In this document: piece after piece, positions 1 to 8,608 of the stretch
Position numbering within the stretch: the stretch's first letter is position 1
Layout of the letters: each line of letters begins with the position of its first letter
Source: Sphingomonas panacis
GTDB taxonomy: Bacteria; Pseudomonadota; Alphaproteobacteria; Sphingomonadales; Sphingomonadaceae
NCBI RefSeq assembly: GCF_001717955.1
Contig: NZ_CP014168.1
Location: 3,381,501 to 3,445,500, forward strand
Reading direction: 5' to 3'
DNA: 64,000 nucleotides
Notes under the pieces: model-generated
Database searches by the model: none
Told to the model about the DNA's origin: nothing
The model's input: the letters and a program-made list of their open reading frames with translations, nothing else
Made by a program: the position numbers and the translations under genes

Positions 1-15
1 GCTGGAGATCGACCT

Positions 16-216
16 GTGACCGGCGACGTGCTGTTCTACGTAGTTATGCTGGTGCTACCGATCTCGGCGCTGGTCGCCCGACGTTTGCCGGTCGGTGAGG
101 TGGTCAAGATGGCGCTGGCCTGGCTGGCGATCTTTCTGCTGCTGTTTTGCGTCGTAGCGGCTTGGCAGGAGGCGATGGGCGTTGGCGCTGGGATGCGCGG
201 CTCTCTTGGGCTATGA
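16..216 (+). CDS. small membrane protein, function unknown
   Basis: A 66-residue protein with two hydrophobic stretches (about residues 4-20 and 29-48) joined by a short Arg-rich turn (ARRLP), so probably two membrane helices. The GTG start overlaps by four bases (GTGA) the stop of an upstream gene of which only the last five codons lie in the window, suggesting translational coupling. The N-terminal pattern recalls the membrane anchor of retropepsin-like proteases of alphaproteobacteria, but no protease domain follows, so it may be a separate small protein or a remnant. This is inference from general look only. Confidence 0.5.
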   Translation: MTGDVLFYVVMLVLPISALVARRLPVGEVVKMALAWLAIFLLLFCVVAAWQEAMGVGAGMRGSLGL

Positions 217-229
217 CTGTTGATTTAAC

Positions 230-243
230 ATAATATGTATTAT
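230..243. promoter_or_regulatory. AT-rich perfect palindrome upstream of mazG
   Basis: ATAATA-TG-TATTAT is a perfect 6-bp inverted repeat with a 2-bp spacer inside a short AT-rich island between the small membrane gene and mazG. It could be an operator or part of a promoter (TTGATT lies just upstream at 220-225). No regulator can be assigned. Confidence 0.3.
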
Positions 244-272
244 CGAACTTATGGATCATGCGAGGGGCGGCA

Positions 273-1025
273 ATGGTTGAGCGTCTGACAACGATCATGG
301 CCCGCCTCCGCGACCCGGTCAGCGGCTGCGAATGGGATCGCGCGCAGACCTTTGCTTCGATCGCACCGTACACGATCGAAGAAGCCTATGAAGTCGCTGA
401 CGCCTGCGAGCGTGGCGACATGGTGGAGCTTCGCGATGAACTCGGCGACCTGCTGCTTCAGGTCGTGTTCCACAGCCGGATGGCCGAGGAAGCCGGTTAT
501 TTCACGCTCGCCGACGTGGTGACCTCGATCAGCGACAAGATGGAGCGCCGCCATCCGCATATCTTCGGCGACGCGACGGAGGGCGGCAATCACCGCTGGG
601 AGCAGATCAAGGCCGAGGAACGCGCGGCCAAGGCGTCGTCAGGCGCTCTCGACGGCGTTGCGGCCGGCCTGCCCGCTCTGCTGCGTGCAGAGAAGCTCCA
701 GAAGCGCGCCGCCCGCGTCGGATTCGATTGGCCGGATGCGAGCGGTCCGCGTGCCAAGATCGATGAGGAACTGGCGGAGGTGGCCGCTGCGGCGACGCAG
801 GCCGAGCGCGAGGAAGAGGTTGGCGATCTACTGTTCGCGGTCGTCAACTGGGCGCGCAAGCTGGGTGTCGATCCCGAGGCGGCGTTGCGGGCCGGCAACG
901 CGAAATTCGAACGGCGGTTCAAAGCGATGGAGGCGGCCGATCCGGAGTTGGCGGCGCGCGATCTCGATGCGCAGGAGCTCCTATGGACGGCGGTTAAGGC
1001 GCGCGAGAACTCGACAAGTGCATGA
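273..1025 (+). CDS. mazG: nucleoside triphosphate pyrophosphohydrolase MazG
   Basis: MazG hydrolyses (d)NTPs to the monophosphates and pyrophosphate, a house-cleaning activity that also affects ppGpp levels. Two tandem MazG domains are visible: the first with the EEAYEVADA and ELRDELGDLLLQ helices, the second with DEELAEV and EEEVGDLLFAVVNWAR, each giving the EExxE...ExxD metal-binding pattern. About 250 residues is the usual length. An upstream in-frame ATG exists at 258, but GAGGGG at 262-267 sits at the right distance for the ATG at 273, which is therefore chosen. It faces hflX convergently, as in related alphaproteobacteria. Confidence 0.93.
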   Translation: MVERLTTIMARLRDPVSGCEWDRAQTFASIAPYTIEEAYEVADACERGDMVELRDELGDLLLQVVFHSRMAEEAGYFTLADVVTSISDKMERRHPHIFGDATEGGNHRWEQIKAEERAAKASSGALDGVAAGLPALLRAEKLQKRAARVGFDWPDASGPRAKIDEELAEVAAAATQAEREEEVGDLLFAVVNWARKLGVDPEAALRAGNAKFERRFKAMEAADPELAARDLDAQELLWTAVKARENSTSA

Positions 1026-1105
1026 CGAGCGTCCTGTTCGTATGCTGATCGAACTGCTGCATGCCCGCGTTCCCCGTCATTTGCCATCGAGCGGGCCGCG
1101 TTCCT

Positions 1106-2434
1106 CTAACCGCGTGTGAGGAACCGCTCGTAATCGCTCGGGGACATGCGAACATCGTAGAGCGCGTGTTCGCCATCGACCGCCTGCCCCAGCACTTCGC
1201 CGTGCGCGTGCAACCAAGCCGCACCGGCGCCGTCGGCCGATTCGAGCGTAATCGTGTAGCGGCGATGCCCCTCGGTCAGCAGTGCGCCGATCGTGGCGAC
1301 GAGGGTGTCGAGCCCTTCCCCGCTCAGCGCAGAGATCGGCACGACGTCATCGCGATGGCCGGCCTCCACGAGCATGTCCTCGCGCGCTTCGCCTTCGAGC
1401 AGATCGAGCTTGTTCCACGCTTCGATGCGCGGTGTAGTCTCGGTGACGCCGAGATCGCGTAGCACGCCTTCGACGTCGTCACGCTGTGCCTGCGTATCGG
1501 GGTGCGCGATGTCGCGGACGTGGATCAGCAGATCGGCCGAGACCACCTCTTCCAGCGTTGCCTTGAACGCGGCGACGAGTTGGGTGGGCAGTTCAGACAC
1601 GAATCCAACGGTGTCGGACAGGATCGCCTTGTCGATGCCGGGCAGCGAGATTTGCCGCAGCGTCGGGTCGAGCGTCGCGAACAGCAGATCCTCGGCCATC
1701 ACATGCGCGCCGGTCAGCCGGTTGAACAGCGTCGATTTGCCGGCGTTGGTATAGCCGACCAGAGCGATTACCGGCCACGGCGCACGCTGGCGGCGTTCGC
1801 GGTGAAGCCCGCGGGTGCGGCTGACCGAATCGAGTTCCTTGCGTAGCCGCGCCATCCGGTCACGGATCAGGCGGCGATCGGCTTCGATCTGCGTCTCGCC
1901 CGGGCCACCGAGGAAGCCGAAGCCGCCGCGCTGGCGCTCCAAGTGGGTCCAGCTCCGCACGAGCCGACCGGCCTGGTAATCGAGATGCGCGAGTTCGACC
2001 TGCAACCGCCCTTCGGCGGTCGCGGCACGCTCACCGAAGATTTCGAGAATCAGCCCGGTACGGTCGATCACCTTGGCTTCGAGCGCGGTTTCGAGATTGC
2101 GCTGCTGCACCGGAGTCAGTGCGGCATCGAACACGACCAGACCCGCCTCCTCCATCCGCACCGTCGCGGCGAGTTGCTCGACCTGACCGCTGCCGATCAA
2201 CGTGGCGGGCTTGGGCGCGCGAAGGCGAAGCGCGACTTTCTCCACCACCGTCACGCCGATTGCGGCGGCTAGGCCAGCGGTCTCGTCGAGGCGCGCATCC
2301 GCATCGCGCGCCGAGGCGCCATGATCGGGATATACGACGATGGCGCGGGCACCGCGGGCAAACTCGTCGCGGTCCCGATCGAAGCCAGTACTCAAAGCGT
2401 CACTCTCAATCTTCTTCTGTCTCGGCCTGCTCAT
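1106..2434 (-). CDS. hflX: GTPase HflX
   Basis: Ribosome-associated GTPase of 442 residues that splits stalled or stressed 70S ribosomes. The N-terminal HflX domain is followed by a coiled region rich in Arg/Glu and the G domain: [12 protein letters not shown] (G1), [10 protein letters not shown] (G3) and NKLD (G4). Its ATG lies inside the 3' end of hfq (29-bp overlap), so the two are co-transcribed and probably translationally coupled. hfq-hflX is the classical order; the 3' end faces mazG with about 80 bp between and no obvious hairpin terminator. Confidence 0.95.
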   Translation of the reverse strand: MSRPRQKKIESDALSTGFDRDRDEFARGARAIVVYPDHGASARDADARLDETAGLAAAIGVTVVEKVALRLRAPKPATLIGSGQVEQLAATVRMEEAGLVVFDAALTPVQQRNLETALEAKVIDRTGLILEIFGERAATAEGRLQVELAHLDYQAGRLVRSWTHLERQRGGFGFLGGPGETQIEADRRLIRDRMARLRKELDSVSRTRGLHRERRQRAPWPVIALVGYTNAGKSTLFNRLTGAHVMAEDLLFATLDPTLRQISLPGIDKAILSDTVGFVSELPTQLVAAFKATLEEVVSADLLIHVRDIAHPDTQAQRDDVEGVLRDLGVTETTPRIEAWNKLDLLEGEAREDMLVEAGHRDDVVPISALSGEGLDTLVATIGALLTEGHRRYTITLESADGAGAAWLHAHGEVLGQAVDGEHALYDVRMSPSDYERFLTRG

Positions 2435-2897
2435 CGGCGAGGTTCAGCGGGTGCGCCGGCTGGATCGTCGACACGGCATGTTTGTAGACGAGCTGCGACA
2501 TGCCATCGCGCTGGAGCAACATGCAGAACAGATCGAACGCGGCAATGTGTCCCTGCAACATCACACCGTTGACGAGAAACATCGTCACATTGTCGTTCGA
2601 CTTGCGGACCGCGTTGAGGAAAATCTCCTGAAGCAGCGGCTGCTTGCGCTGCGCCTCGCCGACCGCGTTGACGATCGCGGCGATATCGACAGCGCTCGAC
2701 GGCATGATCGTCGAGATGGCGTGCTTGTAGATGAGCTGAGACTGGCCATCGCGGCGCAACAGCACGGAAAAATTGTCGAACCACGTCACGATGCCCTGAA
2801 GCTTGACGCCCTTGACGAGAAACATCGTCACCGGGGTCTTGGAGCGGCGCAGTGCGTTGAGAAAGAGATCCTGAAGCGAAGCTGGTTTGTCGGCCAT
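2406..2897 (-). CDS. hfq: RNA chaperone Hfq with two tandem Sm domains
   Basis: Hfq mediates pairing of small RNAs with mRNAs. Normal Hfq is a 70-100 residue protomer of a homohexamer; this 163-residue protein holds two complete Sm-like domains, residues about 7-67 and 88-148. Each has a LQ(D/E)xFLNAxRxS alpha helix, a VTMFLVxG Sm1 motif and a YKHA(I/V)ST Sm2 motif, 81 residues apart, followed by a short acidic tail. A double-Sm Hfq is known from Zymomonas mobilis. The open frame extends upstream to 2978, but AAGGA about 8 bases before the ATG at 2897 and the [10 protein letters not shown]-terminus fix the start. It lies between ntrX and hflX. Confidence 0.95.
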   Translation of the reverse strand: MADKPASLQDLFLNALRRSKTPVTMFLVKGVKLQGIVTWFDNFSVLLRRDGQSQLIYKHAISTIMPSSAVDIAAIVNAVGEAQRKQPLLQEIFLNAVRKSNDNVTMFLVNGVMLQGHIAAFDLFCMLLQRDGMSQLVYKHAVSTIQPAHPLNLADEQAETEED

Positions 2898-3005
2898 CGG
2901 TCGATCCTTTGTTTTTGGCGGGTTTTTTCCCGCAGCGCGCCATTTACGGCGTCGGTTGTGCGATTGTCGCGGCGCCAATCTAGGCGCGCGCGGCGGTTTC
3001 GTCCA

Positions 3006-4379
3006 CTATTCCTCGCGCCCCTCGGTGATACCGAGCAATTTGAGCTTCCGGTGCAGTGCCGAACGCTCCATGCCGATGAAGTTCGCCGTGCGCGAAATGT
3101 TGCCCGAGAATCGCTTGATCTGGACGCGCAGATATTCCCGTTCGAAGGTTTCGCGCGCCTCGCGCAACGGCGAGCCCATGATAGCTGTCGCGCCGCTGCC
3201 GAGTTCGCCGGGATCGCCCAGCACCTCGCTCGGCAGCATGTCGAGGTCGATGCGGCCGATCCGGTCGCCCGGCGCCATGATGATGACACGCTCAACGATG
3301 TTGCGGAGCTGGCGGACGTTCCCCGGCCACTCATAGGATTGCAGCGCGACCATCGCGTCAGGTGCGATCTCTGGCGTCGGCACGCGCCGATCTGCGGCGT
3401 AATGCGCGACGAAGTGTGAAATCAGCGCCGGGATATCCTCCCGCCGCTCGGCGAGCGGCGGGATTTGGACCGGTACGACGTTGAGTCGATAATAGAGATC
3501 CTCGCGGAAGCGGCCCTCGGCGATTTCGTGGGCCAGATCGCGCGATGTTGCGGAGACGACCCGGACATCGACCTTGACGATGCGCGTGCCGCCGACGCGG
3601 GTGAAGCTCTGGTCGGTCAGAACCCGCAGGATGCGGGCCTGCGTGGCGATCGGCATGTCGGCGATCTCGTCGAGGAACAGCGTGCCGCCATGCGCCTGTT
3701 CGAGCAGGCCGGAACGGACGAGATCACCGCCCTCCTCCACCCCGAACAGTTCCTCGTCGACTCGCTCGGGCGTCATGCGCGCGGCGTTGACGATCACGAA
3801 CGGCGCATCGGCGCGCTGGCTCCAGCCGTGCAGCAGCCGCGCGGCGATTTCCTTGCCAACGCCCGCTGCACCCATCACCAGCACGCGGCTGCCGGTCGCG
3901 GCGACACGCTTGAGGGTCGCACGCACCGCATTGATGGCGGCGGAATTGCCGGTGAGATCGGCATCGCGCGCGGCGACCGCGCGCAAGGACGCCACCTCGC
4001 GGCGCAGCCGCTCGGTCTCCGTCGCGCGTGCGACCATTAGCAACAGGCGTTCGGCTTCGAACGGTTTCTCGATGAAATCGGCGGCGCCCCGCCGGATCGC
4101 GGCGACGGCAGTGTCGAGATTGCCGTGGCCCGAGATCATCAGCACAGGGATGGTCGAGTCGCGCCGCTTGATCTCGTCGAGCAGATCGAGGCCATCGAGC
4201 CGCGAGCCGTGCAGCCATACGTCGAGCAACACGAGCGACGGCCGCCGCATGGAGATCGCCTCAAGCGCGGCGTCGCTGTTGGCCGCGGTGCGCGTACCAT
4301 AGCCTTCGTCTTCAAGGACGCCCGCGACGAGATCGCGAATGTCATGCTCGTCGTCGACGATGAGGATATCGAGTGCCAT
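3006..4379 (-). CDS. ntrX: NtrX-type nitrogen/redox response regulator
   Basis: Response regulator of the NtrY-NtrX system, 457 residues. Receiver at residues 1-120 with DD at 9-10, phospho-acceptor Asp53 (LLDVWL) and a signalling lysine in FIEKPF; AAA+ domain with Walker A GAAGVGKE and Walker B TLFLDEIAD; C-terminal Fis-like helix-turn-helix (GNISRTANFIGMERSALHRKLK). The L1 loop is odd: after ELFGVEEGG the sequence continues DLVRSGLLEQA, so the GAFTGA motif that contacts sigma-54 is missing. It may therefore act without sigma-54. It starts three bases after the ntrY stop and is followed by hfq. Confidence 0.93.
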   Translation of the reverse strand: MALDILIVDDEHDIRDLVAGVLEDEGYGTRTAANSDAALEAISMRRPSLVLLDVWLHGSRLDGLDLLDEIKRRDSTIPVLMISGHGNLDTAVAAIRRGAADFIEKPFEAERLLLMVARATETERLRREVASLRAVAARDADLTGNSAAINAVRATLKRVAATGSRVLVMGAAGVGKEIAARLLHGWSQRADAPFVIVNAARMTPERVDEELFGVEEGGDLVRSGLLEQAHGGTLFLDEIADMPIATQARILRVLTDQSFTRVGGTRIVKVDVRVVSATSRDLAHEIAEGRFREDLYYRLNVVPVQIPPLAERREDIPALISHFVAHYAADRRVPTPEIAPDAMVALQSYEWPGNVRQLRNIVERVIIMAPGDRIGRIDLDMLPSEVLGDPGELGSGATAIMGSPLREARETFEREYLRVQIKRFSGNISRTANFIGMERSALHRKLKLLGITEGREE

Positions 4380-4382
4380 AGG

Positions 4383-6593
4383 TCAGGTCCGGTTCTGGTT
4401 ATAGTCGGGCGCGCGGGTTTCGGAGGTAGGAGCCTCGCCGGCGTCCAGTGCCGCAAGTGCGACGGTATCGAAGCGGATCGTCACGCAGGTGCCGCCGCCT
4501 TCGTTGTCGGCGAAGCTGATCGTACCGAAATGCTCCTCGACGATCTTCTTGACGATGGCGAGCCCGAGGCCGGTGCCGCGCGCGCGTGTCGTCACATACG
4601 GTTCGACGATGCGGTCTCGCGCGGCGGGCAGACCAATGCCGCTGTCACGAACAACGATTGTCACCGCATCAGCTTCCTGCGTGAGGGTCATCGCGACTCC
4701 CCCGTCCTCGCCTTCACCTTTGGCTTCAATCGCCTCCACCGCATTTTTGATGATGTTGGTGAGCGCCTGGCCGATCTGGCGGCGATCGCACACCAGCATC
4801 GGTCCCGGTTCGTCATATTGCAGCACGAAACGGATCGCCGGATGCGCGACTTCGTGCAGGAACAACGTGTGCCGGGCGACCTCAAGCAGCGGTTCGCTGC
4901 GAAACACTGGCTTTGGCATGCGCGCGAACGACGAAAATTCATCGACCATCCGCCGCAGATCACCGACCTGACGGACGATCGTATCGGTCAGACGGGCGAA
5001 GGTGCCGTCATCCGCAGGGATTTGCTTGCCGTAGCGGCGCTGGAGCCGTTCGGCGGCGAGCTGGATCGGGGTGAGCGGGTTCTTGATCTCATGTGCGATG
5101 CGGCGCGCCACGTCCGACCAGGCGGCGCGCCGCTGATCGAGCAACTGGCCGGTGATGTCGTCGAACGTCAGGATCGGCCCCTCGCCCGCGCGCGTGATCT
5201 TCACCGCGAGTGTCTTGGCCTCACCGGTCGCATCGACCTCGACGATCGCCTCGCGATCCTCGCTCTCAATCAAGGCACCGAGTTCCGGTGAGACCAGCGA
5301 TAGCGGCTTGCCAACGAGATTGTCGTCGCCGGTCTTGAGCAAGGTCGCCGCCGAGCGATTGATGAGGCGGATCGTTCCATCATGCGCGATTGAAATGACG
5401 CCGGCCGTCACGCCCGACATCACCGCTTCGATCAGCGCGCGGCGGCTTTCGAGCGCGCTGGTCTGCGCCTGCAAGCGGCTCGTCATCTGGTTGAACGCAG
5501 CGGCGAGCGTGCCAACCTCGTCGCGCTCCTCGCGTTCGGGTACGCGCGCGGTAAGGTCGCCGTCGGCGATCAATCGCGCGGCGCCGACCAATTCGTCGAT
5601 CGGCCGTACCAGACGGTCGGCTACGGCGAGTGCAATCCAAACCGCCACGCCGACGATCAGCAGCGCCACCGCGAACAGCGCCGCGTTGAACTGGAGTTGC
5701 AGAGCACGCGCCCGCGCCTGGATGTCGCGGTAATCCTTGAGAACGTCCTCAGCGGCGACATGCTGCTGGTTGAGGAAGTCCGCGTTCGTGCCGGTGCCGA
5801 CATATAAATACAGATTGTCGGATGCAGGCAGCGCCGTGACGACCCACACCATATCCTTGGCGAGATCGACATAGGCGCGGTTCTGCCGCTTGACGATGTT
5901 GAGAATCTTGGGATCGGCGCGCTTGGCGAGAACGGCGAGATCGGGCACCGCCACCACCGTAATCGGCTCAATCCCCCCGGTTGGCGTGTAGCGGAACACT
6001 GCGGCCTGACTGAGGCTGCGCTGGTACGTCTGATATTGCAGGAACGTGGGGAAGCGTGGCGAGCCGACCGGAATCTGCGCGGACTCGCTCGCGATATCCG
6101 CGGCCATCACGCGGCCCTCGTTCGACCAGCGCGTGATGATCTCGCGCTGCGAATCACGCACCATGTTCATTGAGGCCTCGAACGAACTCCGCGCGCGGTC
6201 CGACACCCAGAATTCGATTCCGGACTGGAACATGAACGAGGCGGCAATCACTGTCAGCACAATCGGGATGCTGGCCAGCAGCGAGAAGATCGCCACCAGA
6301 CGGACATGGAGCTGGCCACCCCCTGCGACCGCCGAGCGCTGAGCGCGGTGGCGGGCAATGCGGCGCCCAACCAGAATGATGATCGCTACCAGTGGCAACA
6401 GATTGGCGAGCAACAGGAACGCGCTTAGTGCGGGTGGCACCATCTGTTCGGCGAGCGCATGCGTGCGGATAACGGAGTAAGTCGCGATCGAGATCGCAAC
6501 CGTAATGCCGAGCGCTGCCAGTTCGATCGCTGCGGCGATTTCGGGAAACCGAAACGCGCGGTCACTGGAACTCGGGGCTACGCGCAACACCAT
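4383..6593 (-). CDS. ntrY: NtrY-type sensor histidine kinase
   Basis: Membrane-bound kinase partner of NtrX, 736 residues from the chosen start. Hydrophobic N-terminal segments flank a periplasmic region, then a HAMP domain (about RLVRPIDELVGAARLI), a PAS domain, and the kinase core with the H box ARRIAHEIKNPLTP, N box NIIKNAVEAIE and G boxes DSGIGLP and GTGLGLAIVKK. An in-frame start at 6632 is possible, but AGGGA 8 bases before the ATG at 6593 favours the shorter form. NtrYX is linked in alphaproteobacteria to nitrogen metabolism, redox and envelope control. Confidence 0.94.
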   Translation of the reverse strand: MVLRVAPSSSDRAFRFPEIAAAIELAALGITVAISIATYSVIRTHALAEQMVPPALSAFLLLANLLPLVAIIILVGRRIARHRAQRSAVAGGGQLHVRLVAIFSLLASIPIVLTVIAASFMFQSGIEFWVSDRARSSFEASMNMVRDSQREIITRWSNEGRVMAADIASESAQIPVGSPRFPTFLQYQTYQRSLSQAAVFRYTPTGGIEPITVVAVPDLAVLAKRADPKILNIVKRQNRAYVDLAKDMVWVVTALPASDNLYLYVGTGTNADFLNQQHVAAEDVLKDYRDIQARARALQLQFNAALFAVALLIVGVAVWIALAVADRLVRPIDELVGAARLIADGDLTARVPEREERDEVGTLAAAFNQMTSRLQAQTSALESRRALIEAVMSGVTAGVISIAHDGTIRLINRSAATLLKTGDDNLVGKPLSLVSPELGALIESEDREAIVEVDATGEAKTLAVKITRAGEGPILTFDDITGQLLDQRRAAWSDVARRIAHEIKNPLTPIQLAAERLQRRYGKQIPADDGTFARLTDTIVRQVGDLRRMVDEFSSFARMPKPVFRSEPLLEVARHTLFLHEVAHPAIRFVLQYDEPGPMLVCDRRQIGQALTNIIKNAVEAIEAKGEGEDGGVAMTLTQEADAVTIVVRDSGIGLPAARDRIVEPYVTTRARGTGLGLAIVKKIVEEHFGTISFADNEGGGTCVTIRFDTVALAALDAGEAPTSETRAPDYNQNRT

Positions 6594-6700
6594 CGTGCTT
6601 TCCCTACAACGTCGCCGTTGCAAAGAAAACACACTAATCGTTCATGTCAGCCGATCCGCGCCCCGACCTATCGCCGTGCTGGGGCGCATCCATCGGCCGC

Positions 6701-6754
6701 ACAAACGAAAACCGCTCGCTACCGATCTCTATCCACGAGATCGGTAGCAAGCGG
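6701..6754 (-). terminator. Rho-independent terminator downstream of rpmE
   Basis: On the minus strand, an 18-bp stem (6712-6729 with 6737-6754, one G-T wobble, 7-base loop) is followed by TTTTCGTTTGT. It lies about 90 bp after the rpmE stop and about 110 bp before the ntrY start, so it separates the two transcription units. Confidence 0.9.
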
Positions 6755-6841
6755 TCGCTGCGGCGCCGATCGGCAACCGCGTGTTCGAATTCGGCGGCGA
6801 TCCAGCGACGCGTTGCCGCGCCGCGACCGCCGACCGGACGC

Positions 6842-7075
6842 TTACTTCTTGCCGGAGAGCGAAATGCCACCGAAACGCTTGTTGAAGCGCGCAACCTGGC
6901 CACCCGCGTCAAGCATCTGGCCCTTGCCGCCGGTCCAGGCCGGGTGCGCGAGCGGATCGATTTCAAGCTGCATCAGATCGCCTTCCTTGCCCCAGGTCGA
7001 GCGCGTCTCGAACGTGGTGCCGTCGGTCATCTGGATCTTGATCATGTGGTAATCGGGGTGGATGTTGCTCTTCAC
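6842..7075 (-). CDS. rpmE: 50S ribosomal protein L31
   Basis: 77-residue L31 with the family start [19 protein letters not shown] and the conserved region [10 protein letters not shown]. It lacks the CxxC zinc-binding cysteines, as is usual for the alphaproteobacterial form. It lies downstream of a small membrane gene and before a strong terminator, and probably has its own promoter. Confidence 0.95.
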   Translation of the reverse strand: MKSNIHPDYHMIKIQMTDGTTFETRSTWGKEGDLMQLEIDPLAHPAWTGGKGQMLDAGGQVARFNKRFGGISLSGKK

Positions 7076-7128
7076 GTCGTATCTCCGGTGAAAGCCACTG
7101 GTTTCCGACCAGCGGCGAAGGCGCGGCC

Positions 7129-7155
7129 CCTATCAGAGCTGCGCGGGCAGTGCAA
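7129..7155 (-). promoter_or_regulatory. possible rpmE promoter
   Basis: On the minus strand TTGCAC (7150-7155) and GATAGG (7129-7134) are separated by 15 bases, 54 bases upstream of the rpmE ATG. The spacer is shorter than ideal, so this is only a candidate. Confidence 0.3.
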
Positions 7156-7169
7156 TAACGGCTGGCAAC

Positions 7170-7388
7170 TCAGGCGTGACGCAGCGAGAGCCACCGCCGT
7201 AGCGCCACCACCGCCCAGATCGCCTCGACCAACCCGAATGGCCACGCGCCCTGCAGAAATCCGTAAAACGATCCGAGCACGCAACCAGCCGCAAAGCCGA
7301 GCGTCCACCAGGACGACCGGCTTTCCAGCGCATAACACACAAGCGTGAACGACAGCGCGAGCAGCCCGAACCAGGTCAGAGCGTCCAA
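7170..7388 (-). CDS. small multi-helix membrane protein, function unknown
   Basis: 72 residues, almost entirely hydrophobic, with about three helices (residues 3-20, 28-44 and 48-62) and a basic C-terminus (RRWLSLRHA). No ATG is available; a TTG at 7388 is the best start, eight bases after the fabZ stop, so it is probably the last gene of the fabZ operon. Family not recognised. Confidence 0.6.
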   Translation of the reverse strand: MDALTWFGLLALSFTLVCYALESRSSWWTLGFAAGCVLGSFYGFLQGAWPFGLVEAIWAVVALRRWLSLRHA

Positions 7389-7395
7389 AACCGCA

Positions 7396-7872
7396 CTATG
7401 CCTTGGGAGGATCGGCGATCATCGCGGTGAAGTTCGCTTCCGCCGCAAGCTGCCCGTCGATCGTGGCCCTGCCCGCGAACTTGCAGACGCTGCTGCGTTT
7501 CTGCACGAACTCGACCTCGAGCTTGAGCAGAACGCCCGGCTCGACGGGCTTACGGAACTTGGCACCGTCGATCGCCATGAAATAGACGAGCTTGCCCGAG
7601 CCGGCCAGTCCGAGGCTCTCGACCGCGAGCACACCGGCGGCCTGCGCCAGCGCCTCGACGATCAGAACGCCCGGCATGATCGGACGACCGGGGAAATGTC
7701 CCTGGAAGAAGCTTTCGTTGATCGTCACCGCCTTGATCGCCGTGATCGACCGGTCGAGGATGATCTCCTCGACACGGTCGACCAACAGCATCGGATAGCG
7801 ATGCGGCAGCGCCGCCATGACCCGTGCGATATCGAACGGGCCAGTGGTGCGGACTTCGGCTTGATCCGTCAT
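7396..7872 (-). CDS. fabZ: 3-hydroxyacyl-[acyl-carrier-protein] dehydratase FabZ
   Basis: Dehydrates beta-hydroxyacyl-ACP to trans-2-enoyl-ACP in fatty acid elongation. 158 residues with the hot-dog fold hallmarks: [13 protein letters not shown] near the N-terminus, then [20 protein letters not shown] holding the catalytic His and Glu. It starts 10 bases after the ompH stop, so it belongs to the bamA operon. In LPS-making bacteria lpxD lies between skp and fabZ and lpxA after fabZ; neither is here. Confidence 0.96.
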   Translation of the reverse strand: MTDQAEVRTTGPFDIARVMAALPHRYPMLLVDRVEEIILDRSITAIKAVTINESFFQGHFPGRPIMPGVLIVEALAQAAGVLAVESLGLAGSGKLVYFMAIDGAKFRKPVEPGVLLKLEVEFVQKRSSVCKFAGRATIDGQLAAEANFTAMIADPPKA

Positions 7873-7882
7873 CGCGGGACGA

Positions 7883-8608
7883 TCAGCGCCCCTGCGGTGC
7901 GGGCTTGCCGGGCGCTGCGGCGCCAGGTGCGGCAGCCGCGCCCTGCTGGCGCTGCATCGCGCTGTAATAGACGAGCTGCTGATAGCGCTGGAAGAGCTGA
8001 CCGGTCTGCTGGCTCGGCTGCCAGTTAGCGGGCGGCGTCACCGACACCGACGGCGTCTGGCGATCGAGTTCGGCCTTGATCTCGTCGGTCAGATCGGCTT
8101 CGGGCGAATTGTACTGGATCGCGCCAGCCGAGAGCAGCAGGCTCACCTTCTTGGCGGCGACCACGGCCTTCATCGCCGGATCATACTTCATCGCGATCTG
8201 CTCGATCGCATAGGCCTGGGCAAGCGTCGCCGGCTGGCGCAGGCGGCTAACTTCCTGCTGACCCGCCTTCTGGGCGGCTTCGAGCTTTGCGAGGGCCGGG
8301 TTCTTGGCGGCCTGCGCCGCCTGCACCTCGGCGTCGGAAAGTTGCTTGTCCTTGTTGGTGTCGAGCGGGGCGATCAGTGCCTGCAGTTCGGTGTCGAGCG
8401 TCTGCTGACGCGCGCGTGCCTGATCGAGCTGCGCCTTGTAGGTGGTCGCGATCGTCTGGTTGGCGGCATCGAGTGCCTTGGCGCTGAGGATGACCGATTC
8501 CGGATCGGAGAAAGCGATGCCCGAAACCTGCGCGGTGGCCGCGCTGGCTGCGAACGCGGCCGGAACGACGATCGCGCCGCCGATCAGGAGCTTCTTGAAC
8601 GTGTTCAT
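7883..8608 (-). CDS. OmpH/Skp family periplasmic chaperone
   Basis: 241 residues, beginning [14 protein letters not shown] and a signal peptide cleaved near ASAATAQ. The mature part is rich in Ala/Gln/Lys and forms a long predicted coiled coil (about residues 50-140), as in Skp, which holds unfolded outer-membrane proteins for BamA. The C-terminus ends in a Gln/Ala/Pro-rich tail. Its ATG overlaps the bamA stop by one base (TGATG), which fixes the start; the open frame runs on upstream only by chance. Confidence 0.88.
   Translation of the reverse strand: MNTFKKLLIGGAIVVPAAFAASAATAQVSGIAFSDPESVILSAKALDAANQTIATTYKAQLDQARARQQTLDTELQALIAPLDTNKDKQLSDAEVQAAQAAKNPALAKLEAAQKAGQQEVSRLRQPATLAQAYAIEQIAMKYDPAMKAVVAAKKVSLLLSAGAIQYNSPEADLTDEIKAELDRQTPSVSVTPPANWQPSQQTGQLFQRYQQLVYYSAMQRQQGAAAAPGAAAPGKPAPQGR

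Noticed and set aside
2340..3419. A 359-codon plus-strand open frame opposite hfq and ntrX
   Set aside because: It is antisense to two certain genes, rich in Arg/His/Asp as expected from the reverse of GC-rich codons, and has no domain.
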